Source: Blasia pusilla
Lineage: Eukaryota; Marchantiophyta; Marchantiopsida; Blasiales
DNA: 64,000 nt
Assembly (NCBI GenBank): GCA_050084515.1
Contig: CM114271.1
Location: 57,846,001-57,910,000, forward strand
Direction of reading: 5' to 3'
Shown: piece by piece, positions 22,687-34,900 of the stretch
Layout of the letters: every line of letters begins with the position of its first letter
Numbering within the stretch: position 1 is the stretch's first letter
Translations under genes and position numbers: made by a program
Notes under the pieces: generated by a model
What the model was told of the DNA's origin: nothing
Database searches by the model: none
What the model saw: only the letters and a program-made list of their open reading frames with translations

Positions 22687-22839
22687 TCTACACTATTAAC
22701 ATAGGAGCGGTTTTCGGATGGCGACACAGGAGAATTCACCACGTGTCATGGCATGGGTAGGGGAGGGGGGCACTCAAGTAACGGGGCTTTAGGACCCCCG
22801 AGTGGACCGTGTTATGCACGGTCCACTTGCGGGTCCTAA
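22687..22839 (+). mobile_element. Non-autonomous Helitron (153 bp)
   Basis: Begins A|TCTACACTATTAACATAGGA at 22687 and ends CCTAA|T at 22839. A perfect 10-bp stem (22802-22811 with 22817-22826, 5-nt loop) lies 9 nt upstream of the terminal CTAA. Its 5' region is clearly related to 22368-22559 (both have ATGGCGACA and CACCACGTGTCAT). Confidence 0.8.
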
Positions 22840-23426
22840 TCTATAATGTTAAAAGAGGAGGGGGTCTCAGGACCCTGTCCTAAGGTGATGACATGTGTTC
22901 ATTTTAGTTCGTTTTGGTATTGACACGTGTAATACCTGCCCGCCCGCCCGCCCTCATAAGGACCCGGTCCCATGCGGCCGAGGTTGTCAAGACCCGGCCT
23001 CAGGGTCGCGGATGTTTGTTATCTAACGGTTGAAATTGTTGGGACCTCCATAAAATTGGCGCCGACAACACACAGGGCGCGAAGTTGGCGACCCTATTAC
23101 CACTATTTCCAACCGACTCCTTACAGGGTCGCGCCGACCCCGAGCCGGTCTCATGCGGCCGGCTCCTTGCACGGTCGTAGTCAGGGTCGGCGCGACTCTG
23201 CAAGGAGCCGGTGGAAATAGTTGTAAAAGGGTCTCCACTTCGCACCCTTTATATTCCGGGCGCGAATTTTATCAAGGTCCTAACAATGTCAACCGTCAGA
23301 TACCAAGATCCCCAACAAACATCCGAAACCTTGGGGCCGGGTCGTGACGACCTCGGCCGCATGGGACAGGGTCCTAAGAGTTCTTGCCCTTTCCTCATGG
23401 GTGATTTTTCACTCGTGCAGGGCATT
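22840..23426 (+). mobile_element. Start of a third Helitron, abutting the previous one head to tail
   Basis: TCTATAATGTTAAAAGAGG begins at 22840, exactly the base after the CTAA end of the preceding Helitron, so the two are directly abutted. The 3' end was not found: the element is interrupted by a foldback MITE (22960-23374) and then by the Harbinger element from 23427. Classification rests on the 5' end only. Confidence 0.5.
22960..23374. mobile_element. 415-bp foldback MITE with TAA target duplication
   Basis: Two GC-rich arms of roughly 190-200 bp each are imperfect inverted copies of one another, from GGACCCGGTCCCATGCGGCC at 22960 to its near-complement ending at 23374. A smaller inner inverted repeat lies near 23105-23210. 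TAA flanks both ends (22957-22959 and 23375-23377). A 3-bp TAA duplication is characteristic of Tourist-like MITEs mobilised by PIF/Harbinger transposases. Open frames on the two strands mirror each other and are not genes. Confidence 0.75.
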
Positions 23427-24143
23427 AGGGCCACTCATTTCCGCAGCCGCTGTGAGGGCGACGGGAATTAAAAAAAACCCCATAACGTAGGGACGGGGAA
23501 TATGAACGGCACAAGGGCGTGAGCTTTGAGAGCGGCCATTTTCAGGGGTAACGGGCACAGGTTGGGCCAACGGGTGCTGTCAAACCAGAGCACCCTCCTC
23601 CTCTCACACGCCGCCAAATTCTGCCGCAGCGGATTTCAAATGAAAGAGCGCGCATTTCAGCAAGCGTCCACATTTGATTTGAAATGTTGGAGCGCCTGAT
23701 TCAGGAAAAGAGAGCCACATCTATGAATTAGTGAGTCTCGTGGAGAGCACCACATCTCATTAGTGAGGGACAAAGATACAAATTAAGAGATTTGAGAGGA
23801 ATTTTGGGCTAGCAGTTTAAATTGTCAATTTTAAGGTATCAATTTCTTACATTCTGCCTCTAGCCTGTTGCTGTACTTGCTTCTGATAGGCATAGGTGGT
23901 CATTTAAGGTTTAGTCACCAATTACAGAGGCGGCCGTCATAGATTACGAACATAATGTGTTTGATTTGAAGCAAATTCTTACATTTTGCTCGAAATTGAA
24001 TTCTCCCGCTATTGATTTCCCTCTTGCCCACCACTGATTTCCCTCCTACAACAATTATGGGCAATTTCAAGAGTGGAGCGTAGAAGAATTTCTGCTTATA
24101 AGGCTGTTATCATGGACAAACCTCTCAGAGAGAGAAATTTAGA

Positions 24144-25436
24144 GTGTGCCACTCTTCCTGTGGGGCCAATATGGGTGGGCAAGGAGTTGTGAAGAACTCT
24201 GTTTTTGCAAGCAAGCAACAGAGATGGAGGTTGTCGCTGGCTGACTATGAACGGATCGTGGAATACTTGGAAGACCTTGAAAATTTTTCCTCCTTGCATG
24301 GTAGTGGAAAGAAGACTAAAGTTGGGGCGAAGAACCAAACCAAGGCAACGGCCTTTGGTATCATGGCAGTCCACTTGAAAAATGCTGGATTTCCCACTCT
24401 GCTCACAACTCAGGTACTTCAGAAGAAATTTGACAGATACTTGGATAGCTACAAGAAAGCCAGATTAGAGATTTTGATGGCCACAGGAGGTGGTCTCACA
24501 GACTCAGAGATTGCAACAGGTCTTACCTTGGAGTAGAAGTTGGATGGGAAGTGTCCCTTCTTCTACAAGATGCATGCCCTCTTTGGTGGGAGACACAATG
24601 TTACACCTCCGGCAACCATGGAGCTTGGGCTTGATACTCCAACACTGTCATGCCAATTTGCAAGTGAACCAGCAAACAACGATGACTTACAAATGCAATT
24701 CGATAATCTGCAAAGCAATCAACCATGTGACTTGCATTGTGATTTTGAATCTCCAGTGCATCAACAACAAGAGGAGGAGGATGAAACTCCACTGGACCCT
24801 GAACAACTCTTCCATGAGACATTTGTTGAGTATCATGTCCACGGAGACTCGCCAACATCAAGGCCTACTCCTCGAGTTGAGACTCCAACATCACCCCCTG
24901 AGGATCTACGACATGGCGTACACACAAAAACTCCCAATGAAGGACCGGATCATCCTCCCATAGCACCTCATCCAGGTCACACTCCAAGCACTTCAAAGAT
25001 TGGAGCAAATTCTCGGAGTCATGGCGCTCAGACTCATCCCAACATCAAACAAACCTTGGTGCAAGCTTACCAAGAGAGTTTGAGTCAGAAAGTTGAATTC
25101 AGGGCTGTTGTCCTTGAGTCAAAAGACAAGTTCAGGTTGGCCATCCTAGAAGATAGAAAATGTGCACGAGATGAGAATGTCCATGACAAGGTTCTAGAGA
25201 GGGCTGATAAAGAGAGAGAGAGGGAGGAGGATAGACTTGAGAGAGAAAGAGACAGATTGGAAGCACGATGCGAGAGGAAAGATAGATTGATAGTAGAAAG
25301 AGAAAAGACTAAGAGGGCTAGAGTTGAAAAGAGGGCTCAACTTATGATAGAGTTGCTCAAGGCAGGAACACCAATTGAGGAAATGCCAAGCATGCTCCAC
25401 ATGCTTTCACCAGCTAATGATGATGAGGAAAATTAA
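24144..25436 (+). pseudogene. Harbinger SANT/Myb-like DNA-binding protein, one in-frame TAG
   Basis: The frame runs from 24144 to 25436 and is broken only by a TAG at 24534-24536; the two halves are in the same phase. The N-terminal half has the helical DNA-binding block (QQRWRLSLADYERIVEYLED, GSGKKTKVG, KKFDRYLDSYKKAR) typical of the accessory protein that binds transposon ends and recruits the nuclease. The part just after the stop (CPFFYKMHALFGGRHNVTPP) is the conserved continuation. The C-terminal third is a charged coiled coil (ERADKERERE, LERERDRLE) ending near MLSPANDDEEN. The stop fits a Glu or Gln codon. About 430 codons in all. Inactive, unless the TAG is read through. Confidence 0.8.
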
Positions 25437-28270
25437 ATGTTCACCCATCACCTTGTAATAAAGATTTTCTTTGTAGAAAACTGCTGAAAGTTCTCAATTA
25501 ATGATTGCATGGTGATATGTCCCTTATGATCTGGTTCTAAATTACTTTGTAACACAAATAACGAGTATGTTTATACCATCAATGCCAGTAACTGATACTT
25601 TGAGCCAGGATCTAAGTGAGTATCAATTCAGAGGGTTATGACAGAGTTGAAGAGTTCCACTCTTGGAGAATCCATACTCATATCTACTCAGAGTTACTTT
25701 CATCATGAACTGCAACTTCCAAGTTCCCAACTTCACCTACTCACATAGCATAAGGCCTCTGTATGTGATCAGAGTCAGAGTATATGCACATAGTTCATGG
25801 ACTCTAATGCAGAAGTTAAAGAAGACTTTGAGTGAGTAGTCATATTGTAAGCCTTGTGTATATACTCAGTGTACATACTCAGAACTTGGAGTTCTAGTAT
25901 GCACTCATGATTCCAACCCAGAAGTGCATACTTACAGTCCTTGGACTCTTAGTATGCACTTAGACAGAGCTCTGCGTAAGTACTCAGAGTTGCAAGATTG
26001 AGTGTGCACTCTTAGGCCAACTCAAAGTATGTAGTGACAATGAGAAGTCTGAGTGTCACTTGCAATGTGAGTGTGCTCATTGCAAGTGAGTGTGCTCACA
26101 ACAGGTTCTTTGCCATTCATATCATAGAAAGTATGTAGATGGGTTGATTGCTTGCCCTGTTCATTGGCAAAATGCCAGACATATTATGCAGTGCACATTC
26201 CTAGTTCGATATGCTCATTGTTAGTCTTGTAGAAGTCGGGTTGGTATTTTTTGCAATGTGACTCCATGCAGGGAGTTCACAATTCCATTGCAATTTTTGG
26301 AGCTTCAATCCTTCAAGGGGAGCTGACAACTATTTTACTTCTTAAAGATGACGGTGAAGAGTTGCGTTTTTAGTAAAGCAGGTTGGCTAACAAACCCTTC
26401 TATTGCTCTTTCAGCTTTTGCTGATGAAATGTGGTAGACAAGTGATATATGCTGGGCTTTGGGATACCAATTCCACAGTTATAGAGTTAGTCGTAGGGTA
26501 AATTGTAAAGTTCTCCATTGCACTTAAATGAATCATCAAAAGCAAGCTAGTATGTGATGTGAAGTATCAGGAAGGTACTACTTGAATGCACTAATTTTGT
26601 ACATCTCATCCATGATGTAATCTGGATAGAGGCACTACAAGGCACTTCCTCTATGAGTACATGCATATTCCTTTCTTGATTCTCAAGCAACCTCTGCCTA
26701 CACACACCCTTCCCATCCATTCACCTGCAGGAGTTGTCTGAATTTCCTCCCAGCGAGATGAATTGTGTATGTTGGCAAAGCTGATATAGTTGCCGAGTGG
26801 TTCCTTTCTTCCCCAATGTGTTCTTTGTTTCCTTCTTGTGTCATCTTGCAGATTCTGTCAGGATGCATGACAGGTTCTTATTTCCTGAGTACCCCATCAT
26901 CATCTCACTACCTTTCAACAAGTTCTCCACTCCTGGTGTGTTGCACAGGACCCTCTGGTAATCTTTAATAGAATACCACAAACCAGTTGTGTGTTCTTGT
27001 TGTAGTTGATCGGTTTAAATTCCTGTATACAGAGTTTGTCCTCGTGGGCCTGGACCTAGTAACAAATGACTATGATTTATCTTAGTTGTAAATATCATAA
27101 GGTTCTGGTGGAAAATTAAATAGACTTGAGTCCATCCATCTTCATCTCTCCCACAGTGCCCAGTGCTTTCCCTCGTGTGTGAGCTCAAGAGTCCCAAGTC
27201 ATGTGTCCTGCATTTTGTACTTAAGTGCTAGTTCAATGGCTGAACTCACTCCTGAAATTCATATGGGCAATTTATGTAAATTTTCACAATTGTACATTTG
27301 CTCATTTGCAGCAAAGGACCGTTGCAAAAATAAGTAGATAGGAGATAGAAAATAATCTTGGACAGAAATTCCTCATACCACTGTAGTGAGAGTGCACCAC
27401 AAGAACATTGAAAGCACATGGTCACATATGATGAGAAAAGCAAAAGGCAAAACTCATCCTTTGAACTCCTTTGGTGAAGAGCTAGTTCAGTTTGAAGCAT
27501 CATCCTTGATGGTCACAAGGAAATTTTCATTGTAACCGAGGTGACGTTGGTCATGCCCATCAGTGGACACTGAATTCGTAAGTATCCACAAAAGAAGTAA
27601 AAGCAACCTGACTCTGAGAGATAAGTAAGAACAAACCCATAAGACACAGGAATAGAGACTCTCCTTCCTTCATGCTTCTCTGGTTTATAAGAAATGCAGG
27701 ACCCACAGATGAAAGCCTAGGTCAAGTAACTGATATGCTGGAATGGAGGAGAACACAAAGGTACCCAACTATTGACTTGATTGGGTGGTAGAGCAGACTA
27801 GATGAAGAAGGATCTCTGAAGTTCTTGCTAGAGGAGGTCTCATTCACACAAGTCAATGTTTCCTGCTTTCATATTTCCCACATTTGTTCCACCCTCTAAA
27901 CACATGTCTTTAGAGGCTTTTGAGAATAATTTGAAGTAGGAATTTGTTACAAAAAAAAGTCATAAGTCTCCTATGACTATAATTCAGAACTACAATTTTG
28001 ATGCTTAACTCTCAGATGCACTTCTTTCTCACTTAGGAGCAATGCATGGGAGGATGAATGAGCTTTAACGAGGACTGTTTTTGGCCACACACAGAGATCA
28101 TGGAAAAATTCAATGCAAGGAGTCATGATTCACTTTATTTTATTTCTCAGAGAGAGATGAAATTACAAAGTAGACCTTTCATCACTGTTAAGCCCTTGGT
28201 AAGTGCTCCTAATGTAGTCTCCACTATTGGTACTCTTGACTTGTACTTCAATCAGGAACTATTGCTCAAT
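25437..28270. other. Non-coding interior of the Harbinger element
   Basis: No gene recognised between the two convergent transposon genes. From about 25600 to 26100 the motif ACTCAGAGT and variants (TACTCAGTG, TACTCAGAA) recur many times on both strands at irregular spacing. A perfect 11-bp inverted repeat (CACTTGCAATG...CATTGCAAGTG) lies near 26057-26088. Confidence 0.5.
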
Positions 28271-28274
28271 CTTG

Positions 28275-29720
28275 TCAAAGAAGTCCACCCGGTTGCTTGT
28301 GGAAACTCAAACAAGAGTTCATGACTTCATCACGGATGCGTAGACCCATGTCTCTCAGGTTCCGTGGTGTGAGATTCTCTGCAGCGGCATGCTCTGGTTC
28401 TGAGTCCAGTAAGATTTCATCATCGACATCCGTCCACAAGTCATTTCTATTCGTAACAAAGTTATGGAGGATTGCACAACAAGTTATCCACCTCACTATA
28501 TGCTTGCTACTAGGTGCTTCAACCAGATGCGTTCTCAATTCACAAAGAGAGTGCCACCTCGATTTAAGAACGCCAATACAATGCTCGTTGATGACCCTGG
28601 CATGTGCAAGGCAAAAATTGAAATCCTCCTTATCTTTGTTCCCTGAAGCCATACGGAAAGCGGGGACCAAATGTGGTAGTGGTGAGTATCCACTATCCCC
28701 CAAGAGGTATTGACCTCCATCAAAATAGTGTGCTTGGTTCATCCCTTCCCACAAACCCGAACGCTTCAAGCATGTGAAATCTTGGACCGACCCCGGCATA
28801 CCTGTGATCATGACAAATACAAGAAAAATTATGAGAATACAAATTTTCTTATCTTGAAATACTAGCTAGAATTCAAAGTTGAGAGGTACTGAACCTGACC
28901 TGTGAAAATGTAAATTATACGCCTTCTGTCATCGCATACAATTTGTGCATTCAAGGAGTAGTTAGACCTTTTTATCAAAGTAGGTCTCGCCCGAGTTCTT
29001 CGGCCGCTGACTGAGCTTGAGTAGCGTTCCGTCTATCAACCCGACACAACCAAGAAATCCTTTCTTAGCAAACTCAGAGGAAATCCTTGAACGCTCCAAT
29101 TGATTTGGCCATTGGATTTCACTTTTGAGTATGTCTAGCAATGCTTGCATGCACCTCCTCGTTTAGTTGATCATGGAACCCTGCGATATTCCCCAAAAGA
29201 AAATAAACGGAAAGGGCATGCACCATTACCGTTATGGCCTAAACGATCCAATGTAATTGCCAACTGTACTTCCACAGTAGCTTGGAGTTTGTTATTTGAT
29301 GTGTGAAATACTACATGGTCTTGAATCAAGGATACAAGCTCTTGAAAAGTCTCTAGACTCATTCGTGTCATCTGCCTAAAACCAGCAGGAGGCAAGTTGA
29401 AGAAAAAATTCTCAATGTAGTCCTTGCTCATGGCAAAACCTCCTCGGGGGTTCAGGTACCTAGTTCCAGATATGACTGAGTAGAGTTCAATCATGTCTCC
29501 TCCCAGCTCATACTCATCACCCTCTGATTCTTCGAGTGAAAGGTAATCATGCTCTTCTGTGATGTCCAAATCACCTTCATTGTCAGATGCCACAAAGTGT
29601 GATTCACTCGACTCTAACTCAAAATCTTCCGAATTGCCACCAATAATCTCTGCATGTAAAATGAGGTCCATGGCTCGGAGAATGTCTTGCCGATCTGATA
29701 ACTTCGGCATGGTGTTGAGC
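28275..29720 (-). pseudogene. Harbinger DDE nuclease (HARBI1-like transposase), frameshifted, one intron
   Basis: Reading leftwards, an acidic N-terminus is followed by the conserved helical region (FRQMTRMSLETFQELVSLI), then GFLGCVGLIDGTLLKL with the first catalytic Asp, GDSGYSPLPHLVPAF with the second, and ARVINEHCIGVLKSRW with the catalytic Glu. Order and spacing match HARBI1-type nucleases. A frameshift near 29200, a TAA near 29165 and another frameshift near 28970 disable it. An intron at about 28810-28903 (minus-strand GTCAGG...CACAG) joins T-G-M in frame. Cut-and-paste endonuclease by family. Confidence 0.88.
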
Positions 29721-30547
29721 ACAGTTCTTGAAAGGAAGCAATCTGTGGTTTTAAATACAAACAAGATGTTATTCATTGAGATTATTAGATTACATGCTTG
29801 GAAAGAACTAGGGAAATATAAAATACAACAATGTGACAAACAAGGGATATTTCAAGGTAGGTTGAGCTCAATTTAGTTTCATGCTGATGTGTTACAATAA
29901 AGCATTTACATATTAATGAGGATTTCTACAATTGTAGAGGGTGCAGCTCAACAAAGGTTTGAAAATCCCATTTCAATCATCCTCTTCACCATATTCAATT
30001 TTCAATCCTCACATACCTGATTGATTTTCTCAGTGGCTGATATGCTTATGCAATTGATCGCTCAAAATTTGGTTGCAGGTCCAGAAAGCACTTCCATACA
30101 CTACTATGGCTGATATACTTGTGCAATTGATCGCTCAAAATTTGGTTGCACGTCCAGAAAGCAATTCCATACACTACTATCTGCCGTGCCCACCTTCTTC
30201 AGCGTGATCTGATTTGCCTTGCCCACCTTCATCAGCATGATCTGCCTCAATCTGCCCACCTTCTTCATAAACGTGTTTTACTACAATCTCCCCACCTCCT
30301 TTACACTCCACTTCAATCTCCTCACCTCCACAATCTACTTTGAACGCAACTTGCCACTAATTGCTCCGACTTCCTCCTTAGCTCTCTTACCCCCTCCTGA
30401 GGCAATTCTATGACGGACATTTATGTAATCACCGTTCAGGGAAACGGGAGGCAACTTTGGACTGCCGTTGGTGAGAACGGCTCATCGCCGTAAACCGCCT
30501 TGACGGGAGCCCCCGTCCGACTTCACGGGAGAGAAATGAGTGGCCCT

Positions 30548-31931
30548 ATTATACTTGTTACTAATTACTTCCAGCCCTACAGGTTCTCACTCGTTTTTTT
30601 TAGGGAAAAAAACGAGTATTCACGTCTCCTCTGCTATTAGTTACTTGCTTCTCGCATACCGGTTTAAAAAGGACATGCCGCAACGATAAAAAAGACACCG
30701 GTGCCTAAACACCGGGGCCGGTGACACTTCACAGCCAAACTGAGACGGCCTGGTCTTTCTGGGTTCTGCAGCAGAGGACGGAAATCCAGGAATCGATAGG
30801 AGTGTGAGAGAATTGGAAGGTAGAGGCGGAGGTTTTGCAGCCGCTGTCCTTCAGGTGACGAGAAGGAGATAGAGATGGAGGTGGAGATGGAGAGGTATCG
30901 ATTATGAGTTGAGAGACTCGGTGTCGTCGTACGTCGGACCCATTCAACTCGACGATTGCGTGCTGAATTGGGCGTGGGGACATTCACAGAGGATATCGTT
31001 TGCTTTTTTCCCCATGGGCCAATGGTAGACACTGGTAAACTCGCTTCTCCTCTTGCCTGAAGCGAGTGGAGGCGTCGAGCCCCAAGCCAAGTATAGGAGT
31101 GGAGAATCCGGACAACCTCAAGGTTGTCCGGATTGTGACATGTTTCCGTAGCAGCGAAGGAGAGAGACGGCCCAAGTGTTGGTAGCTACGAACGGCGAAC
31201 TGAATTGAGCACTCTGATGTCTGGGAGGAGTTAATTGCATATGGGAAGGCAGTGTACGGAATTGGAAAAAAATCACCGCTCGAATTATGGCTCGGCTCTA
31301 AAGCCACTGATACAGCTCTAAAGCCATTTTGAGCATTAAATTTGCGACCGCTGGAGATTTGTGGGATTCAGCCGATGCAGGAAAAAAATTGGGTGCGCTG
31401 TCTCTGCAGGTACGTAACGATTGCGTAAGAGCACGGAATCGTGTGAATCTTCGTCTGCAGTGAAGGAAGTGTGAGAGAGCTGAAAAGAATGAATCATTGT
31501 GCATTTCAACGCTTCCAGGGTGAAGCCACGCCAGATGGTAGCAAGAGATGTGCTGTAATCAGAAAGACTACTAAGCACAATCCTACTCAGAATTTTCGGA
31601 TACATGTCATCTCTATGATTATTGCGCCAATTCATGAAACCATGTCTCACAGGCCAGGAGTTGTGCTGGGAAATCAACTACAGGAGACACCAATACCTTT
31701 GAAATACATGACTGAATAATACCGTGATTAGGAATACCTTAATTTCACAGTTCTTGGAATGACTTTCTTGGGCTGACAACGCAGTGGTTTACTGAAAATA
31801 TGAGTTACAGACTGAATTGGTTTTGCAATTGTGACAGCAAGTTATGTCTTAGCTCTGATTAGTAAAACGGTCGTCACTTTTCTTTAGGTCATAATTGAAG
31901 GCGTCTTGAAAGGAGCAAGGCCGCAGTGAAT
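30548..31931. other. Spacer between Harbinger and the ABC1K gene; probable 5' region of the latter
   Basis: Contains two short perfect hairpins: 30589-30617 (12-bp arms, 5-nt loop, poly-T/A) and 31105-31134 (14-bp arms, 2-nt spacer). Open frames on both strands lack recognisable domains. A pyrimidine-rich tract followed by TTTCTTTAG at about 31880-31887 could be the acceptor of an intron in the ABC1K 5' leader, which would place an upstream exon in this interval. Confidence 0.4.
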
Positions 31932-34900
31932 ATGACTCTGCTGCAAGTACGCAAGAATGAGAGCAGGAACGTGAACCCTCTCGTCTGGATGGAAGGCAGG
32001 CTGAATGACTGGAAGAGGGTTGTCTTTGACGCCGATTTTCGAGGGGCTCATTTGAGTGCTTTACACTCAGAATCTATGAAGAAGCAAAAAACCATAGAGC
32101 GGACTCTTCAGTTTTGGACGCGTTCTGTCGCTATCTATTCCAGTTACAAGGTAGTTCTCTCCTGGGGGAACCCTCTTCATTTTCAGATGATGAGCAGTGA
32201 GTTTGAACCTTTACTGGTTGACGTGGGTGTGTTCATGTGCTCTTGATGAACCACAATTTGTTCTTTTCATCGGAAGTTGTGATACCATTGTTAAGAATTA
32301 CCTTCGTTTGCTGTGAGTGCGTCGCAGGCTTGTCAACTTCGTGTGCACTTTGTGAAAGATGACGACGAGCGAGTCCGACTGTGGGAGGAGCAACATGAGA
32401 GAGCTGCAGAAAAAGTCTATGCATTATGCTATGACTTGAAAGGATTCTTTCTCAAGGTATGCTCTCACAACAACGTTGCGATCTATGAATCATATCCTTC
32501 ATTAGCATCTCCTGTCCACTCGGTCCCAAATCCTCGAGAGGCTTGTGGACAATGATAAGCTTCCAAGGGTTTCCCTTCTTTTTCAATGTACATGAGAGTG
32601 ACTCAGATCAACTTGCTTCCGTGCAACTGTGGAGGAGAGTCCCAGAGATTTGTTGCAAGATTGATAGAAGTTTCATGAGTACATTGTTTCTGCACAAGAC
32701 CTCACTCACAATTAACATTACACAAATTCAAGGTGAGGTCAAGGAGGAAGTAAATTGGGGTTAAATCGTCCGGGTCAGCACTCAATGGTCGGTGAAAGTG
32801 GTAGTCTCTCTTAACATTGCTGGTTACTTCTTTTATTTTGTGGTCCTTAAGTTCAGGGAGGTTGAGATTCGAAATCGTTTGCTATCAGTTTAAGCAGCTT
32901 CATCTCAGCTCTAACTCTAGATCATGAAAGTTCAATCTCTTGTGAACTATATCTATGCTTGTTCTTTCAGTTAACTTGTCAACTGTTATATTCTGACAGC
33001 AAACCTCCACTGGTGGATCTTGCAGACGGCACAACTTCTAGCCAAGCCTGATCTATCTCCTATGGCATGGGTGAGGAGATTAGTTGTACTTTGTGACCAG
33101 GCCCCCCAAACTTCTTATGCATCCGTGCAACAAGTTTTAGAAGAAGAACTCGGGAGGCCTTTGGATGATGTATTTGAGCGTTTTGATGTCCAGCCTCTTG
33201 CTTCTGCATCTGTTGCTCAGGTATCAATTCAGCAATGAGTCCATTCATTGCGCACTTTACTCAAGCTCCCTGCTGTGCTTTAGGTGCTTGCTACAATCAC
33301 TTCCGTTGTGAATTTTGTGACAATTCCTTCATCTTACCTCCTCCTTTCAGGTCATCCGCAGTGAGAAATTTAGATGTGAGATCAATGTCATGGTCTTCCT
33401 TTCACGTGTGATTCTTCTGCAATGTATCTACAAGCATACAAGCATGTGTCAAGGTTAGATCATGTTAAAAGATCTGGTCTTCTCTGAAAGTAGATCTCTG
33501 AGAGCTCTCACAGTATCTGTGTAATTCACATTTCCACTTACTATGTAGTGAAGACTGCAAAAGTAGATCGTAGATGTAACTCGTCTGCAGTTTGTTTCTC
33601 CTTTACCATGAAATGTAATGTAGTTCTCCAGTGTGAATCATTCCAATGCCTTATGGTTAGGAATGGTTTAGGGTGAACTCCAAACACGTCAATCTACAAG
33701 ACATCATCCATCCACCTTCTGATGATGATTTTTTCCTATCAAATTGTTTTGAGAAGCAGGTCCATCGAGCAAGAGTAAAAGGTGCATCTAAAGATGTTGC
33801 TGTTAAGGTATTCTTGCTTCCACTCTTTCTGTGGACCGCTGGATTGATCGTATTCTTTTTTCAAGCTGTGACTGTCCTCTTATTGCAATTGGAAACTTTT
33901 TTTCCAGAACCAATCTTATGAATACTAGTAAGGACCCGTAAGGGACCGTGCGATGCACGGATCCCGGTTTAATAATGTCATGTTTCAATGTGACCCTGAT
34001 TAAGGTAATATGACCCCCAATTAGTGTGACCAAAAGTATTTTCGAGAGACATCTAGTGACACATGTCAAACAGAGGAGCAGCTTAAAAAAACTGCATCCT
34101 ACAATCATTATATAGATTGTGCACTGCAGAATTGGGAAAACTGACTATGATAAGTTTGTAGTTGTTGAAAAATCTCCAGTAACAAATTCTGGAAAATTTA
34201 GGTCTAACTATACGTGCAGATTCCAGATATTGATGTCTTCTATAGGAACTATCTTCATTAAACTAGAATTGGTGAGCTCTCCATGCAGCGGTTAAGTAGA
34301 TTTAGGTTCAATTTAGTGTCACAAACAGGTTCAAATAAGGAATAAGGATTGGACTTGTAAATGGGTCTGCCTCTTCCAATGATCAACCAATCTGTCCATG
34401 CAAAATCAATCGCAATATTTCTGTGGACTCTGTGTATGTTGTGTACAGGTTCAACATCCTGGGGCGCACGAGTTAATGATGACAGACATCCGTAATCAGA
34501 GAGCTTTTGGGGCATTTTTACAGCGCTTTGATCTTCACCTGGATCTAATCTCCATCATGGACGAGCTTGAGCAGCAGGCATGTAAATTCATGCTCTTTCA
34601 TAGTTGAACTAAGCTGTGCACCTTGTGCTGCAACTTCTATTGTGAAAATCAGTCTATGATCCTGCTTCGACAAACTGGAGTACCAATGCACTTTTTCGAT
34701 AGAGTGTCCCTCACCATACCAAAGACATGACTGGGTAAACAAATAGAAGCTGTAAGATAGGAAGATGCTTTGACAACGCATGTTGAGAACTTGTTTTAAA
34801 TCCTTAACATAATAGAATTGGTACTGGTTATCCTCCATTGATCAACCTTGTGGAGGACATCACGCACTCATTTGGAATTTTTTCTAGATTCAGGTTGAGT

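Larger units (their letters stand above)
23427..30547. mobile_element. Complete PIF/Harbinger DNA transposon (7.1 kb)
   Basis: The left end reads ATT|AGGGCCACTCATTTC at 23427 and the right end is the exact 15-bp inverse, finishing GAGTGGCCCT|ATT at 30547. This gives 15-bp perfect terminal inverted repeats and a 3-bp ATT duplication. Inside are the two genes that define this superfamily: a SANT/Myb-like DNA-binding protein (24144-25436, plus) and a DDE nuclease (28275-29720, minus), in convergent orientation. Both carry disabling mutations. TIRs beyond the first 15 bp diverge. The 3-bp duplication fits the superfamily, although TWA is more usual than ATT. Confidence 0.85.

Noticed and set aside
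22972-23471. Several short frames on both strands
   Set aside because: They mirror one another because they lie on the two arms of a foldback element.
28297-28713. 138-codon frame on the plus strand
   Set aside because: It is antisense to the Harbinger nuclease exon and has no domain of its own.
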